From contig JAUIDY010000063.1 of assembly GCA_030428385.1 (NCBI GenBank), positions 1 through 35,090 of the forward strand: a stretch of DNA of 35,090 bases, given 5' to 3'. The notes beneath the pieces are model-generated. The model was not told the origin of the DNA and ran no database searches. It was given only the letters and a program-made list of their open reading frames with translations. Shown piece after piece: positions 14,361 through 23,257 of this stretch. Origin of the DNA: Rhodothermia bacterium. GTDB taxonomy: Bacteria; Bacteroidota; Rhodothermia; Rhodothermales; JAAAOL01. Both the position numbers and the translations under genes were made by a program. Numbering within the stretch: the stretch's first letter is position 1; each line of letters starts with the position of its first letter.

Positions 14361-17300
14361 ATGGCGCGTTTCTTTTTTGTTCTCCTGCTTCCGACCGTAC
14401 TTCTTGCCACGCCACTCACGGCCCACGCCTACGACTGCTCGGCCCAAACCGAGATTCCGGAGGCCGAGTGCGAAGCCCTCATTGCGTTCTACAATAGCAC
14501 CAACGGCGACAACTGGATTGACAACTCCGGCTGGCTCACTGACCCGATTGCTTCTTGGGAAGGTGTGACGATTGCGAACGGACATGTGCAAGAACTTATT
14601 TTTGTGGAAAACGCATTGAGTGGACATATACCCCCAGAGCTTGGCAATTTGGTCAATTTAAAGACTTTGTTTTTTTGGCTTAATGACCTGTCAGGAACAA
14701 TACCGCCTGAATTAGGCAACCTTGTTAATCTGGAGCATCTGGATTTGGCTGACAACACTTTGACGGGAAATATCCCCCCTGAACTGGGTGCGCTTTCTAG
14801 TTTGAATAAACTATCACTGAATGACAATGACCTAACAGGAAATATCCCCCTCGAATTAGGAGATCTCCTTCAATTAGAGCATCTGGATTTAGGTTTGAAT
14901 GACCTGACAGGAAGTATTCCTCCTGTACTAGCTAACCTTGTCAATTTGCAAATCCTCAGTCTTGCTAACAATGACTTGTCTGGAAATATTCCTCCTCAAC
15001 TAGGAAATCTTTCCAATTTGGAGCAGTTGAGGCTCGAAGAAAATAGCCTGGAGAATATCCCGCCGGAGTTAGGTAACCTGACGAATTTGCTGGCGCTGTA
15101 TCTCTTCGATAATCCTCTGTCCGGAAGTATCCCTGCAGAACTGGGCAATCTTTCTAACTTGGTGCATTTGTTTCTCTTCGATACGAATCTGTCAGGAAAC
15201 CTCCCGCCAGAACTGGGCAATCTTTCTGATCTCGAGTGGTTGGCCCTCTCCAATACAGATTTGTCGGGAAGCATCCCGCTTTCGTTCACCAACCTCTCCT
15301 CCTTATTCCGCTTTCATTATGAAGGCACCAACCTCTGCGAACCGAGCGACCCTACCTTTCAGGCCTGGCTGAATAATATATCCAGCTTGAAAGGAACGGG
15401 GTTGGCCTGCCCCATCAACTGTGCCACCCAAAACGAAGTGCCCCAGATCGAATGCGAGGCGCTGGTGGCATTCTATAACAGCACCGACGGTGACAACTGG
15501 GCCAACAACGACGACTGGCTCACTGACCCAATTTCTTCATGGCATGGTATCGCTATTAGTGGAGGACATGTACAAGAACTAAACCTGTCCTGGAATGCAC
15601 TAAATGGCAATCTTCCTCCCGAGATAGGCAATCTTGGAGAATTGAAAGAATTGTCCATGTCTCAAAATTCCTTGAACGGAGCTATCCCCGCGACGTTGGG
15701 CAATCTTTCCAATTTGCAGAATCTATCATTTCGTGGCAACAATCTGACAGGTAGTATTCCTTCTACATTAGGGGGGCTTTTTCAATTAGAATTGCTCGAT
15801 TTAGGTGGCAATGAATTGACAGGCAGTATTCCCACTGAATTGAGTGACCTCGCCGATTTGAAGTACCTCATACTTAGTGGTAACTCATTGTCAGGCAATA
15901 TCCCGGCTTTTCTTGGCAACCTTACCACCCTGATGCAACTTCGGATTGAGAAGAATGAGTTTTCCGGAACTATCCCTCCCGAACTAGGAAATCTGGTTAA
16001 CTTGGAGGCGTTATTTCTTGAACGAACTTCCTTATCCGGAAACCTTCCTCCCGAATTAGGAAACCTCTCGAACCTGACGCACCTTCACCTCTTCGAGACC
16101 GACCTAGAAGGAAGGATCCCTGTGTCATTTACGAACCTTCCCCTCCAACGCTTTTGGTTCGAGGACACCAACTTGTGCGAACCGAGCGACCCTACGATTC
16201 AGGCTTGGCTCAATGGTATACAAGACCTAGAAGGAACAGGGTTGGCCTGTCCCGTCAATTGTGCGGTACAAACTAGAATCCCAGAGTTGGAATGCGAAGC
16301 TCTTGTGGCACTCTATAACACCACCGATGGCGACAATTGGAATGATAATTCAGGGTGGATTACTGAAGCCACTAGTTGGCATGGTGTAGATGTAGAGGAT
16401 GGGCATGTTGCCGGACTATACCTCACCAGCAATGGATTGATGGGAGCCATTCCTTCTGCAATCGAGAATCTTACAATGCTTGAAGAATTGCAGCTTGATG
16501 AAAATTCGCTTTCCGGCCCAATCCCTGCCGAACTCAGCAGCCTCGCTAATCTAAAGGAATTACGCCTAGACACCAACAATCTGACAGGCCCCGTCCCTTC
16601 TGAATTGGGCAACATGCTCCAATTAGAGCGATTACTACTCAACAATAATACCTTCACAGGAGAGATCCCGCTCTCATTCATCAATCTATCCCTCGACTGG
16701 TTCCACTTCAACGACACCAACCTGTGTGAACCGCAAGATCCCGACTTCCAGGCTTGGCTCGACGGTATTGGCTTCCTGCTAAGCACGGAGGTGGCCTGCG
16801 AAATCATTCAGCCGGTCTTGACCATCACGTCGCAGAATCCCGACAGCGGCGTCGACATCACCGTCAGCCCCGCCGATATCAACGACGAAGCAAACGGCTC
16901 CACTGCCTTCACCCGCACCTATGATCTCGGCACACCCGTCACGCTCACCGCGCCCGATGTTGCGCCGGGAGGCAACATCTTCGCAGGATGGTTGCTCGAT
17001 GGACAGACGTTTCCCGATAACCCGCTGCACGTCAACATGGGTGGCGACCACACCGCCACGGCCCTTTTTGAAACGCCGACGTGTACCCTCACTGTCGCCT
17101 CCGAAGACCCTGCGGTTGATGTCCTCATTTCGGTTAGCCTGGCCGACCTCGACGGCTTCGGCGATGGCACCACCCCGTTCAGCCGCACGTACGTCTGCGG
17201 CACCGAGGTGACCCTCACCGCACCGCCCGAAGCGGGAAGCAACGTCTTCACACGCTGGCTGCTCGACAACAGCCCGGAGACCAACACGCAAGCACTGACC

Positions 17301-18467
17301 GTGACCGTCGATGCCAATCGCGCCACGACGGCGGTTTACGGCCTCGCACCGCGCATCCTGACAGTGAACTCGCAAAACCCAGAATCGGGCGTTGAGATCA
17401 GCGTCAGCCCAAGCGCCACCAACGGCCTCGCCGATGGCACCACGGCCTTCACGCGCACCTACGACGACGGCACCAACGTGACGCTCACGGCACCAGAGAT
17501 GGCCCCTAATGGCAATCCGTTCACCGAATGGCAACTCGATGGCACCACGGCGACCACCAACCTGTCGCTGCTGGTAGCGATGAATGCCAGCCATACCGCC
17601 ACGGCGGTGTATGGGTCGCCTTCCTACACCGTAAACGTAGGCTCGCAAAACCCCGATGCAGGCGTTCCCATCATGGTGAGCCCTGCCGACGAAAACAGCG
17701 ATGGCGACGGCCTGACCGCCTTCAGCCGTACCTACCTCAGCGGCACCCCCATCAACCTGACCGCACCGGATACTTCGCCCGAAGGCAACCCGTTTGGCAA
17801 ATGGGCGTGCGGAGCCACAGAAACGATGGAGGCCACAGTTGCTTTCTCGGTCAGAAGCAACGCCACCTGCACCGCTTATTTCCTGATCCCGCCCGATGGC
17901 GGCTCTACCGAAACGGACATTGGAGAGACGGTGAGCTTAAGCTGGAGCGCCATCCCCGGTGCGGATCGCTATCATGTCCAGGTGAGCGATGGGCCGTCGT
18001 TTGGCAAGCTGGAGGCGTTGGTGGTAGACACCGACACGGTGACCACAAACCGCTTCGACGTCCCGCCGGGCCTGCTCTCTTCCGAGCAGAACTTCTTCTG
18101 GCGCATCCGGTCGGGCATCACGGGCGAAACGACCACGCGGTGGTCAGGCTGGTCCGACCAGAGCGTGATTCCCACGGTGGTCGAACGGCTGGACGACACG
18201 ATCCCTTCGTCGTTTACGCTGGAGAACTATCCCAACCCATTTAATCCAAGCACCACGATTCGGTATTCGTTGCCGGAGGCCGGCGACGTCACGCTGGTTG
18301 TTTTTGATGCGACGGGCCGCCATGTCGTCACGCTGGTGAACGGAGCGCAACCCGCCGGTCTGTATGAGGCTACCTTCGAGGCGGGCGATTTGCCGAGCGG
18401 CACGTATTTCTTCCGCCTCGAACAAGGCACGTACCGCGAGACGCGGGCGATGCTGCTGGTGAAGTAA
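14361..18467 (+). CDS. Giant secreted leucine-rich-repeat protein with T9SS sorting domain
   Basis: The product is 1368 residues (residue numbers below count from an upstream ATG at 14286). A signal peptide (MARFFFVLLLPTVLLATPLT, cleaved near AHA|YDC) is followed by three LRR blocks. Block 1 (51-375) has ten, block 2 (379-655) eight and block 3 (659-838) four 24-residue plant-type repeats of the form LxxLxLxxNxLxGxIPxxLG. Each block opens with a cap containing ECEALVAFYNSTDGDNW followed by GW and SWHGV, and closes with DTNLCEPSDPTFQAWL followed by TGLAC. Then come four beta repeats (844-930, 932-1018, 1023-1109, 1113-1199; SQNPDSGVDITVSPAD, TAFTRTYD, GTPVTLTAP), a fibronectin-like segment (about 1201-1297) and the C-terminal sorting domain (1310-1393; NYPNPFNPSTTIRY). 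It should be exported through the outer membrane and attached to the surface, where LRRs usually bind proteins or glycans. The LRR part is much more AT-rich than the rest. Confidence 0.9.
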   Translation: MARFFFVLLLPTVLLATPLTAHAYDCSAQTEIPEAECEALIAFYNSTNGDNWIDNSGWLTDPIASWEGVTIANGHVQELIFVENALSGHIPPELGNLVNLKTLFFWLNDLSGTIPPELGNLVNLEHLDLADNTLTGNIPPELGALSSLNKLSLNDNDLTGNIPLELGDLLQLEHLDLGLNDLTGSIPPVLANLVNLQILSLANNDLSGNIPPQLGNLSNLEQLRLEENSLENIPPELGNLTNLLALYLFDNPLSGSIPAELGNLSNLVHLFLFDTNLSGNLPPELGNLSDLEWLALSNTDLSGSIPLSFTNLSSLFRFHYEGTNLCEPSDPTFQAWLNNISSLKGTGLACPINCATQNEVPQIECEALVAFYNSTDGDNWANNDDWLTDPISSWHGIAISGGHVQELNLSWNALNGNLPPEIGNLGELKELSMSQNSLNGAIPATLGNLSNLQNLSFRGNNLTGSIPSTLGGLFQLELLDLGGNELTGSIPTELSDLADLKYLILSGNSLSGNIPAFLGNLTTLMQLRIEKNEFSGTIPPELGNLVNLEALFLERTSLSGNLPPELGNLSNLTHLHLFETDLEGRIPVSFTNLPLQRFWFEDTNLCEPSDPTIQAWLNGIQDLEGTGLACPVNCAVQTRIPELECEALVALYNTTDGDNWNDNSGWITEATSWHGVDVEDGHVAGLYLTSNGLMGAIPSAIENLTMLEELQLDENSLSGPIPAELSSLANLKELRLDTNNLTGPVPSELGNMLQLERLLLNNNTFTGEIPLSFINLSLDWFHFNDTNLCEPQDPDFQAWLDGIGFLLSTEVACEIIQPVLTITSQNPDSGVDITVSPADINDEANGSTAFTRTYDLGTPVTLTAPDVAPGGNIFAGWLLDGQTFPDNPLHVNMGGDHTATALFETPTCTLTVASEDPAVDVLISVSLADLDGFGDGTTPFSRTYVCGTEVTLTAPPEAGSNVFTRWLLDNSPETNTQALTVTVDANRATTAVYGLAPRILTVNSQNPESGVEISVSPSATNGLADGTTAFTRTYDDGTNVTLTAPEMAPNGNPFTEWQLDGTTATTNLSLLVAMNASHTATAVYGSPSYTVNVGSQNPDAGVPIMVSPADENSDGDGLTAFSRTYLSGTPINLTAPDTSPEGNPFGKWACGATETMEATVAFSVRSNATCTAYFLIPPDGGSTETDIGETVSLSWSAIPGADRYHVQVSDGPSFGKLEALVVDTDTVTTNRFDVPPGLLSSEQNFFWRIRSGITGETTTRWSGWSDQSVIPTVVERLDDTIPSSFTLENYPNPFNPSTTIRYSLPEAGDVTLVVFDATGRHVVTLVNGAQPAGLYEATFEAGDLPSGTYFFRLEQGTYRETRAMLLVK

Positions 18468-18496
18468 AACGCCGGACGCACTAGCAAGCGACAACC

Positions 18497-20074
18497 TTAC
18501 CGCACCAACAACCGCGTCGCCTGCACGGTTTCGCCTTCTACCTGCACGGCGTAAACGCCGGTTGGCAGGTGGCTCGCGTCGAAGGCAAACGAGGTCTCCT
18601 GCACCACCGTCTCGTTGAACAGCACCGCCACCTGCCGCCCCAGCATATCGTAGACGCGCACCTGCACCGCCTGCGGCTGATCGACGCGGAGGGTGAGGGT
18701 GGTTTCGGTCGTCACGGGGTTGGGAAAGAGGTCGATGTGGAAAGCAGGAGTGGGCACTTCCTCCGTGGCGGTGACCTCCAGCGGGGTGACGTAGATCTCG
18801 AAAAGGCGGTTGCTGGCGCTGGACGGGGTGATGTTGGGGCGCTCGGCAAGGATGCCGCCGTACATCCAACCGACAAACGTGCGCCCGTCGAGTTCATGGA
18901 GTTGGATGACCTCGTTGGCGTAGTGCGGAAGCCCCTCGGCGGGAATAAAGACGGCGTTGGAGCCCAGCCGGGCGGGGAGGCGCACGGGCCAGATGGTTTC
19001 GCTGGAGGTACCGTCGGCGTGACGCGTAAACGTGGTGATCTCGTTGAGGAACGGCACAAGGTCGTCGGGGACCAGTTCGCCCGCGATGTCGTCGTAATAA
19101 TACATGCCGATGCCACCGAAAAAGGTGGTGTGCATCGCGGCGGTGCGGGCGTCGAAAAGCGGCACGGCGGGGCAGGTGTAGTGGCTCATGCGCTGTTCAA
19201 AATCCCAATCGACCGTGTAGGCGTCGTCTTTCATGTAGATCGGGTTGAGGAAGGGCAAATCAACGGTTTTTTGGAAGACACCGCCGTATGCCGCCCAGCC
19301 CAACGTGCCATCGGGATACACCACCGGTGCCGTGGTGAGGTCGCGGCGGTGAAACTGGTCGGTGTCGGTCGCGGCTTCGTAGTCGGCAATCGCCAGCGTG
19401 GTGCCGTCGTCTTCGATGCGAAAGCTGCGCACCTGCTCGGTATACGCCTGCGTGAACGTGAGGCCACTCCGGCTGTACTCACCGTCGAAGTCATGCCCGA
19501 AGGCCAGGTAAAACCGTCCGTCCAGATACTCCATTTCGCCGCCCGTCACCTTCACTCGGGAGTCTGTGATCTGGCGGATGTGCGGCTCCAGCGCCGTACC
19601 ATTAATCACGGCATCAATAAGCGCCGGCACCTGCAGCGCCGTCAGGGTCGGGAACGTAATCTTGCGATCTTCGGCGTTGCTGTGGCCGTAGCCGCCGAAC
19701 ACATACAGGGATTCGCCCACCTGCGCGTACTGTGTGTTCGTTGAACGCAGCGGATCGGCCAGTGAATCGGGCAAGGCATCCAGTGATGCCGACCACACCT
19801 CCCGCGTTTCGGGGTTCATCACCCAGAGGTCGTTGTTGGCAAAGGGGAGCGGAAACGGATTGACCGCAAACCCATGCAGCCCGTTGGTGCGCCCGCTCAC
19901 AAACAGCCAGCGTCCCTGGTGCTGCGCAAAGGCAAACGAATGCAGCCCCGGCGCGGACGGCATGGTCGTTTCGACGAGTTCGAGTTCAAACGGAACCGCA
20001 GGTCCGTACTGGGCCTGCGCAGGCACAACAAAAAGACCGGCGCAGACAACCAGCGCCACACAGAAAAAACGCAT
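18497..20074 (-). CDS. Secreted Kelch-like beta-propeller protein with T9SS sorting domain
   Basis: The 525-residue protein has a signal peptide MRFFCVALVVCAGLFVVPAQ (cleaved near AQA|QYG), so ATG 20074 is preferred over ATG 20134. The body carries Kelch-like blades: RWLFVSGRTNGLHGF, ANNDLWVMNPETREVW, SLYVFGGYGHSN, YLDGRFYLAFGHDFDGEYS, AMHTTFFGGIGMYYYDD. The C-terminal domain (about 440-525) is a Por/T9SS sorting module with DLFPNPVTTETTLTLRV, VRVYDMLGRQVAVL and PTGVYAVQVEG. Function is unknown; propellers of this kind usually bind proteins or glycans outside the cell. The gene converges on the LRR gene with a 29-bp gap, so both 3' ends encode sorting domains facing each other. Confidence 0.85.
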   Translation of the reverse strand: MRFFCVALVVCAGLFVVPAQAQYGPAVPFELELVETTMPSAPGLHSFAFAQHQGRWLFVSGRTNGLHGFAVNPFPLPFANNDLWVMNPETREVWSASLDALPDSLADPLRSTNTQYAQVGESLYVFGGYGHSNAEDRKITFPTLTALQVPALIDAVINGTALEPHIRQITDSRVKVTGGEMEYLDGRFYLAFGHDFDGEYSRSGLTFTQAYTEQVRSFRIEDDGTTLAIADYEAATDTDQFHRRDLTTAPVVYPDGTLGWAAYGGVFQKTVDLPFLNPIYMKDDAYTVDWDFEQRMSHYTCPAVPLFDARTAAMHTTFFGGIGMYYYDDIAGELVPDDLVPFLNEITTFTRHADGTSSETIWPVRLPARLGSNAVFIPAEGLPHYANEVIQLHELDGRTFVGWMYGGILAERPNITPSSASNRLFEIYVTPLEVTATEEVPTPAFHIDLFPNPVTTETTLTLRVDQPQAVQVRVYDMLGRQVAVLFNETVVQETSFAFDASHLPTGVYAVQVEGETVQATRLLVR

Positions 20075-20244
20075 CAAAGCAAGAGAATCAGCAGGTAAAA
20101 CAACACGGTCGGAATATCGACAACGCAAGATCAAGCATTAGAGGTTGTTGAGGTTTTCAGCTTGGTGCAAGCAAGATCACAAATCTTAACAGCGTCTTAG
20201 ACCGGGCATGCGAATATCCTATTCCCCAAAAGACCGCGCAACGC

Positions 20245-20281
20245 AAAAAAGCGCCCTCGCATGGTTAGGGCAAGGGCGCTT
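20245..20281 (-). terminator. Rho-independent terminator of the ScyD-like gene
   Basis: On the minus strand a perfect 9-bp stem (AAGCGCCCT, pairing with AGGGCGCTT; 20273-20281 and 20249-20257) is followed directly by a T-run (the A-run at 20245-20250 on the plus strand). It lies just past the ScyD-like stop codon and is the clearest intrinsic terminator in the window. Confidence 0.85.
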
Positions 20282-20301
20282 GGGAACGGACGACGGGGCT
20301 T

Positions 20302-21954
20302 CTACTTGATCAACTGCATCGTGCGGGTCTGCACGGTGCCGCCCGCCTCCATCCGGTACAGGTACACGCCCGATGGCACGAAACTCCCGGCATCGCTGCG
20401 GCTGTCCCACGTGATCTCCTGTACCCCCGCGTTCATGGCTCCATCCACCAGCGTCGCCACCTGTTGTCCGAGGGCGTTGTAGATGGTCAGCCGCACATGG
20501 GCTGCCTCCGGCAAGGCAAAGCGGATGGTCGTGCTGGGATTAAACGGGTTGGGATAGTTCTGATCAAGGCGGAACGAGGCGGGGGTTTCATCCACCAGCG
20601 CCTGCAGCGCCGGGCGCAGTTCTTGTTCCGACGCCGACGGCGTAGCGCCCAACCCGGCGAGGATTTGGTTTGCTTGATCGATGATCGTCTGTGCTACCAC
20701 GCTTGGAATACGCCCTCCAAACAACGCACGCGGGGATAGGCCCGGAATCCCCAAGGCGTGATCCTCAGAGACCAACGAGACAAAGCCGATGACACTGCGC
20801 AAGGTGCGAAGGGTGCCATTGGTATCGTCGGCGAGTGCCCGTTGCTGGGCGGCACCCAGCCGCGCTTTCAAGATCGAAGCCAGGTTGGGGCTGATTTGCC
20901 CGTCGGCTTCATACCCTGCCACCACCGCTGCCAGCTTGCCGATGCGCTCGGCGGGCGTGGGCGCGACGCGCAGGATCATACCAAACAAACTGCCGATGAA
21001 CAGATCACCGTTGTCGCTGAACGTGAGGCTGCTGGCAAAATTAAGCCCACCCGCCAGCGTTTCCTTCGATCCGTCGGCGTAGAGTTTGGTGACGCTGCCC
21101 GTGCCGGGAATAAAACCGGAGGCCAGATCAAAGTTGGCAATCATCGAAACCGCCGGGGTGCCATCCACCGGATCGACCGCGAGGTCGGTGAGCAGCGTCA
21201 GGCCATCCTGATACACCGAGACGTTGCCCTGTAGATCGACGGCATATACCGTGGCAGCCTTCGGAAGAAACGGGAATCCCGTCAGCGACGACACCAGAAA
21301 CTGGTCGCCCTTGAAGGCAATGCCCGTCGGGACGGTGTTGAAGAACGGCGGGCCAACAGGCGTAGGATTGGGCAGGTCGGGGAACTGGGCAAACAGGCTT
21401 AGTTCACCCGTGTCGCTATTGCGGCGAAAAATGGCGTTGGCGGCAGCATCCACGATGAACAAATCGCCACCTGGTCCCCACACGGCGCGGTACGGGTTGC
21501 TTTCGGCAACGCCGGGGTTGGAAACGGCAAAGTCGCTGATGTTCTCCACCGAGGCAGCATCATCCGCGCTGCGGGGAGCATCACCGGGGGTAAAGCCACC
21601 CATGTCGAACATGAGCAGCGACATCGAAATGGCATCCGAGCCTTGTCCCTGGAGCATAAGCAGGTTGCCATCCGCGTCGAACAGCACGTCCGTGGGGCCC
21701 GTGGTTTCGTCGCCGAACGACTCGGAGGGCAAGCCTTCAATGACGGCATGCACCTGCCCGTCTGGGGTCACGACGGAGATGCGTCCGTCGTTGTTGCCGG
21801 TGCCTTGCTCTGCCACCCACAGGTTGCCGTCGGCGTCGAAGGTCATGCCCAGCGGGCTGTTTAGCCCCGCCGCGTAGATGCTTACGTTTTCCTGAGCCGC
21901 CGCCGTGGGGACAACAAAAAGAAGCAATAACAAAAAGAGCGGTAGTGTTTTCAT
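20302..21954 (-). CDS. ScyD/ScyE-family (NHL-like propeller) secreted protein with T9SS sorting domain
   Basis: The 550-residue protein begins with a signal peptide (MKTLPLFLLLLLFVVPTAAA|QE). Residues about 25-345 follow the ScyD/ScyE pattern: VSIYAAGLNSPLGMTFDADG, NLWVAEQGTGNNDGRISVV, GPTDVLFDADGNLLML, DLFIVDAAANAIFRR, TGIAFKGDQFLVSSLTGFPF. This is a family named from the cyanobacterial scytonemin cluster but widespread as periplasmic or secreted propellers of unknown activity. A helical region follows (about 350-450), then the T9SS sorting domain with NYPNPFNPSTTIRFALPEA, LTIYNALGQQVATL and PSGVYLYRMEAGG. There is no scytonemin pathway nearby, so that function should not be assumed. An intrinsic terminator follows the gene. 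Confidence 0.88.
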   Translation of the reverse strand: MKTLPLFLLLLLFVVPTAAAQENVSIYAAGLNSPLGMTFDADGNLWVAEQGTGNNDGRISVVTPDGQVHAVIEGLPSESFGDETTGPTDVLFDADGNLLMLQGQGSDAISMSLLMFDMGGFTPGDAPRSADDAASVENISDFAVSNPGVAESNPYRAVWGPGGDLFIVDAAANAIFRRNSDTGELSLFAQFPDLPNPTPVGPPFFNTVPTGIAFKGDQFLVSSLTGFPFLPKAATVYAVDLQGNVSVYQDGLTLLTDLAVDPVDGTPAVSMIANFDLASGFIPGTGSVTKLYADGSKETLAGGLNFASSLTFSDNGDLFIGSLFGMILRVAPTPAERIGKLAAVVAGYEADGQISPNLASILKARLGAAQQRALADDTNGTLRTLRSVIGFVSLVSEDHALGIPGLSPRALFGGRIPSVVAQTIIDQANQILAGLGATPSASEQELRPALQALVDETPASFRLDQNYPNPFNPSTTIRFALPEAAHVRLTIYNALGQQVATLVDGAMNAGVQEITWDSRSDAGSFVPSGVYLYRMEAGGTVQTRTMQLIK

Positions 21955-22117
21955 GGTTGTACGAAATATGGTTTTTCAAAGGGGTGATAAAGAGAAGGAA
22001 AAGGGTTAAGCGCCTGTCGGCATTACGGGTGCCGCCTCCCGCTGGAAACACCAACAGTACTCATTTCCCGTGGCGTCTTCAAGGTCATACCCGGGGCAGC
22101 GGGCCGAAGCACGCACA

Positions 22118-22999
22118 CTAATTGGCCGCAACAACAGCCTGATCAGGCAACGTTTGCAGATACTGATGAATCGCTTGCATCTCGTCGTCGGTCATGTGCT
22201 GAAACGCCTCCACAGGCATCCACTCGGGGTCAATGGCCTGCCCGCTGGGGCGCACGCCGTCACGCAAGGCGGTTTTGAAGAGATCGAACGTCCACGCACC
22301 CGCCGCGGTCAGGTCCGGGACGGGCGGACCTTCTGGTGCAAAGCTGGGGCCACCACGCAGGTCTTCGCCATGACATTCGGTGCAGGCAATGGAGGTCAGG
22401 TACTGGCCATAATCCCGCGTCGGGCCCGGCGTGGGATGGGTCACAGGCGTGTGCGCAGCAACAGCGTACTGCTCCACATCGAGCATAAAGTTGAACAGCA
22501 CCCGCCCCAGGAAGCGAATCTCGGTGGGGGCCAGTTCATTGTCGACGGGCTCCAGCGTTTTTAAGTAGGCAATCAGGGCCTCGGCGTCGGCATCGCTGAG
22601 GTGGTGAAACATGGGCGCAGGCATCACGATGTTGACCTTGCCATCGGGACCCACACCGTGCCGCAGTGCCCGGTCCCAGTCCGCATCGGTAAACGTCCGT
22701 CCGATTCCACCCGCGCCCGCCGTCAGGTTCGGCGCGATCATCCGAAACGGCGGCGCATCCACCATAACGTTGCCCGCCATCCCTTCGCCGTGACATTCAT
22801 TGCAAAAAAGAATCTGTGCCAAATGATTCCCACGTGCCAACTGCACCGAGTCAGCCCGCACTGAGGTAACGGCAGGCGTCACCTCGTAGGTTTTGTTCAG
22901 CTTCATCCCGGTGCGTACATAAAGCACGCCTGCGGCCACCACGACCAGACCAACCAACACGCCCAGCAGAAGGCCCACACCTTTCAGTATCCGTTTCAT
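22118..22999 (-). CDS. Membrane-anchored dihaem c-type cytochrome
   Basis: The 293-residue protein has one N-terminal membrane segment (LKGVGLLLGVLVGLVVVAAG) that places two cytochrome c domains in the periplasm. Two haem sites are visible, FCNECHGEGM (CxxCH, Cys71-His75) and ACTECHGEDL (CxxCH, Cys211-His215; numbering from ATG 23014). Each is followed by candidate axial Met regions (IVMPAPMFHHLSDADAEALI and EWMPVEAFQHMTDDEMQAI). The arrangement resembles cytochrome subunits that pass electrons from periplasmic dehydrogenases. ATG 22999 (MKRILKG) was preferred over ATG 23014. It is divergent from the sigma-factor gene; no partner dehydrogenase is in the window. Confidence 0.88.
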   Translation of the reverse strand: MKRILKGVGLLLGVLVGLVVVAAGVLYVRTGMKLNKTYEVTPAVTSVRADSVQLARGNHLAQILFCNECHGEGMAGNVMVDAPPFRMIAPNLTAGAGGIGRTFTDADWDRALRHGVGPDGKVNIVMPAPMFHHLSDADAEALIAYLKTLEPVDNELAPTEIRFLGRVLFNFMLDVEQYAVAAHTPVTHPTPGPTRDYGQYLTSIACTECHGEDLRGGPSFAPEGPPVPDLTAAGAWTFDLFKTALRDGVRPSGQAIDPEWMPVEAFQHMTDDEMQAIHQYLQTLPDQAVVAAN

Positions 23000-23112
23000 C
23001 GTTTGTCTCACCAAAAATGCTATATTTAAGCGTCGCGAAAAGCAGCCCGTGCTGCCCCGTTTTCTTTATCACAGAAAAGCGGGCGGGATTGGCTCATTTT
23101 TTTGGTGAGCGG

Positions 23113-23178
23113 AAAGGAGGAGGTGGAAAGCATATGTTTGAGAACAAAAAAGAAGGCGACAGAAAACGGCATCTGTAG
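23113..23178 (+). other. Possible 14-codon leader ORF with a strong Shine-Dalgarno
   Basis: AAAGGAGGAGGTGG at 23113-23126 lies 7 bp before ATG 23134, which opens MFENKKEGDRKRHL and stops at TAG 23176-23178. Most genes in this window lack a Shine-Dalgarno, so this one stands out. It lies about 80 bp before the sigma-factor gene and may be a leader peptide, or chance in purine-rich DNA. Confidence 0.25.
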
Positions 23179-23257
23179 CATCGTGCTGATGGCGCAGCGC
23201 GGGCTACGCCCTACCACCGACACAAGAAAAAACCACACGTCCAAGAGCTTACCCCCC

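Noticed and set aside
14580-16760. 72-bp periodic repeats as a CRISPR or satellite array
   Set aside because: They are in-frame codons for 24-residue leucine-rich repeats and vary in sequence as coding repeats do.
18569-19744. Plus-strand open frame (391 codons) over the Kelch-like gene
   Set aside because: Antisense shadow with no recognisable motif; the minus-strand gene has signal peptide, blades and sorting domain.
20302-21954. Assigning a scytonemin biosynthesis role to the ScyD/ScyE-like protein
   Set aside because: No other scytonemin genes are nearby, and the family is widespread outside cyanobacteria.
22018-22034. 5-bp stem CGGCA/TGCCG as a terminator for the cytochrome gene
   Set aside because: The stem is short and about 85 bp past the stop, with no adjacent T-run, so support is too weak.
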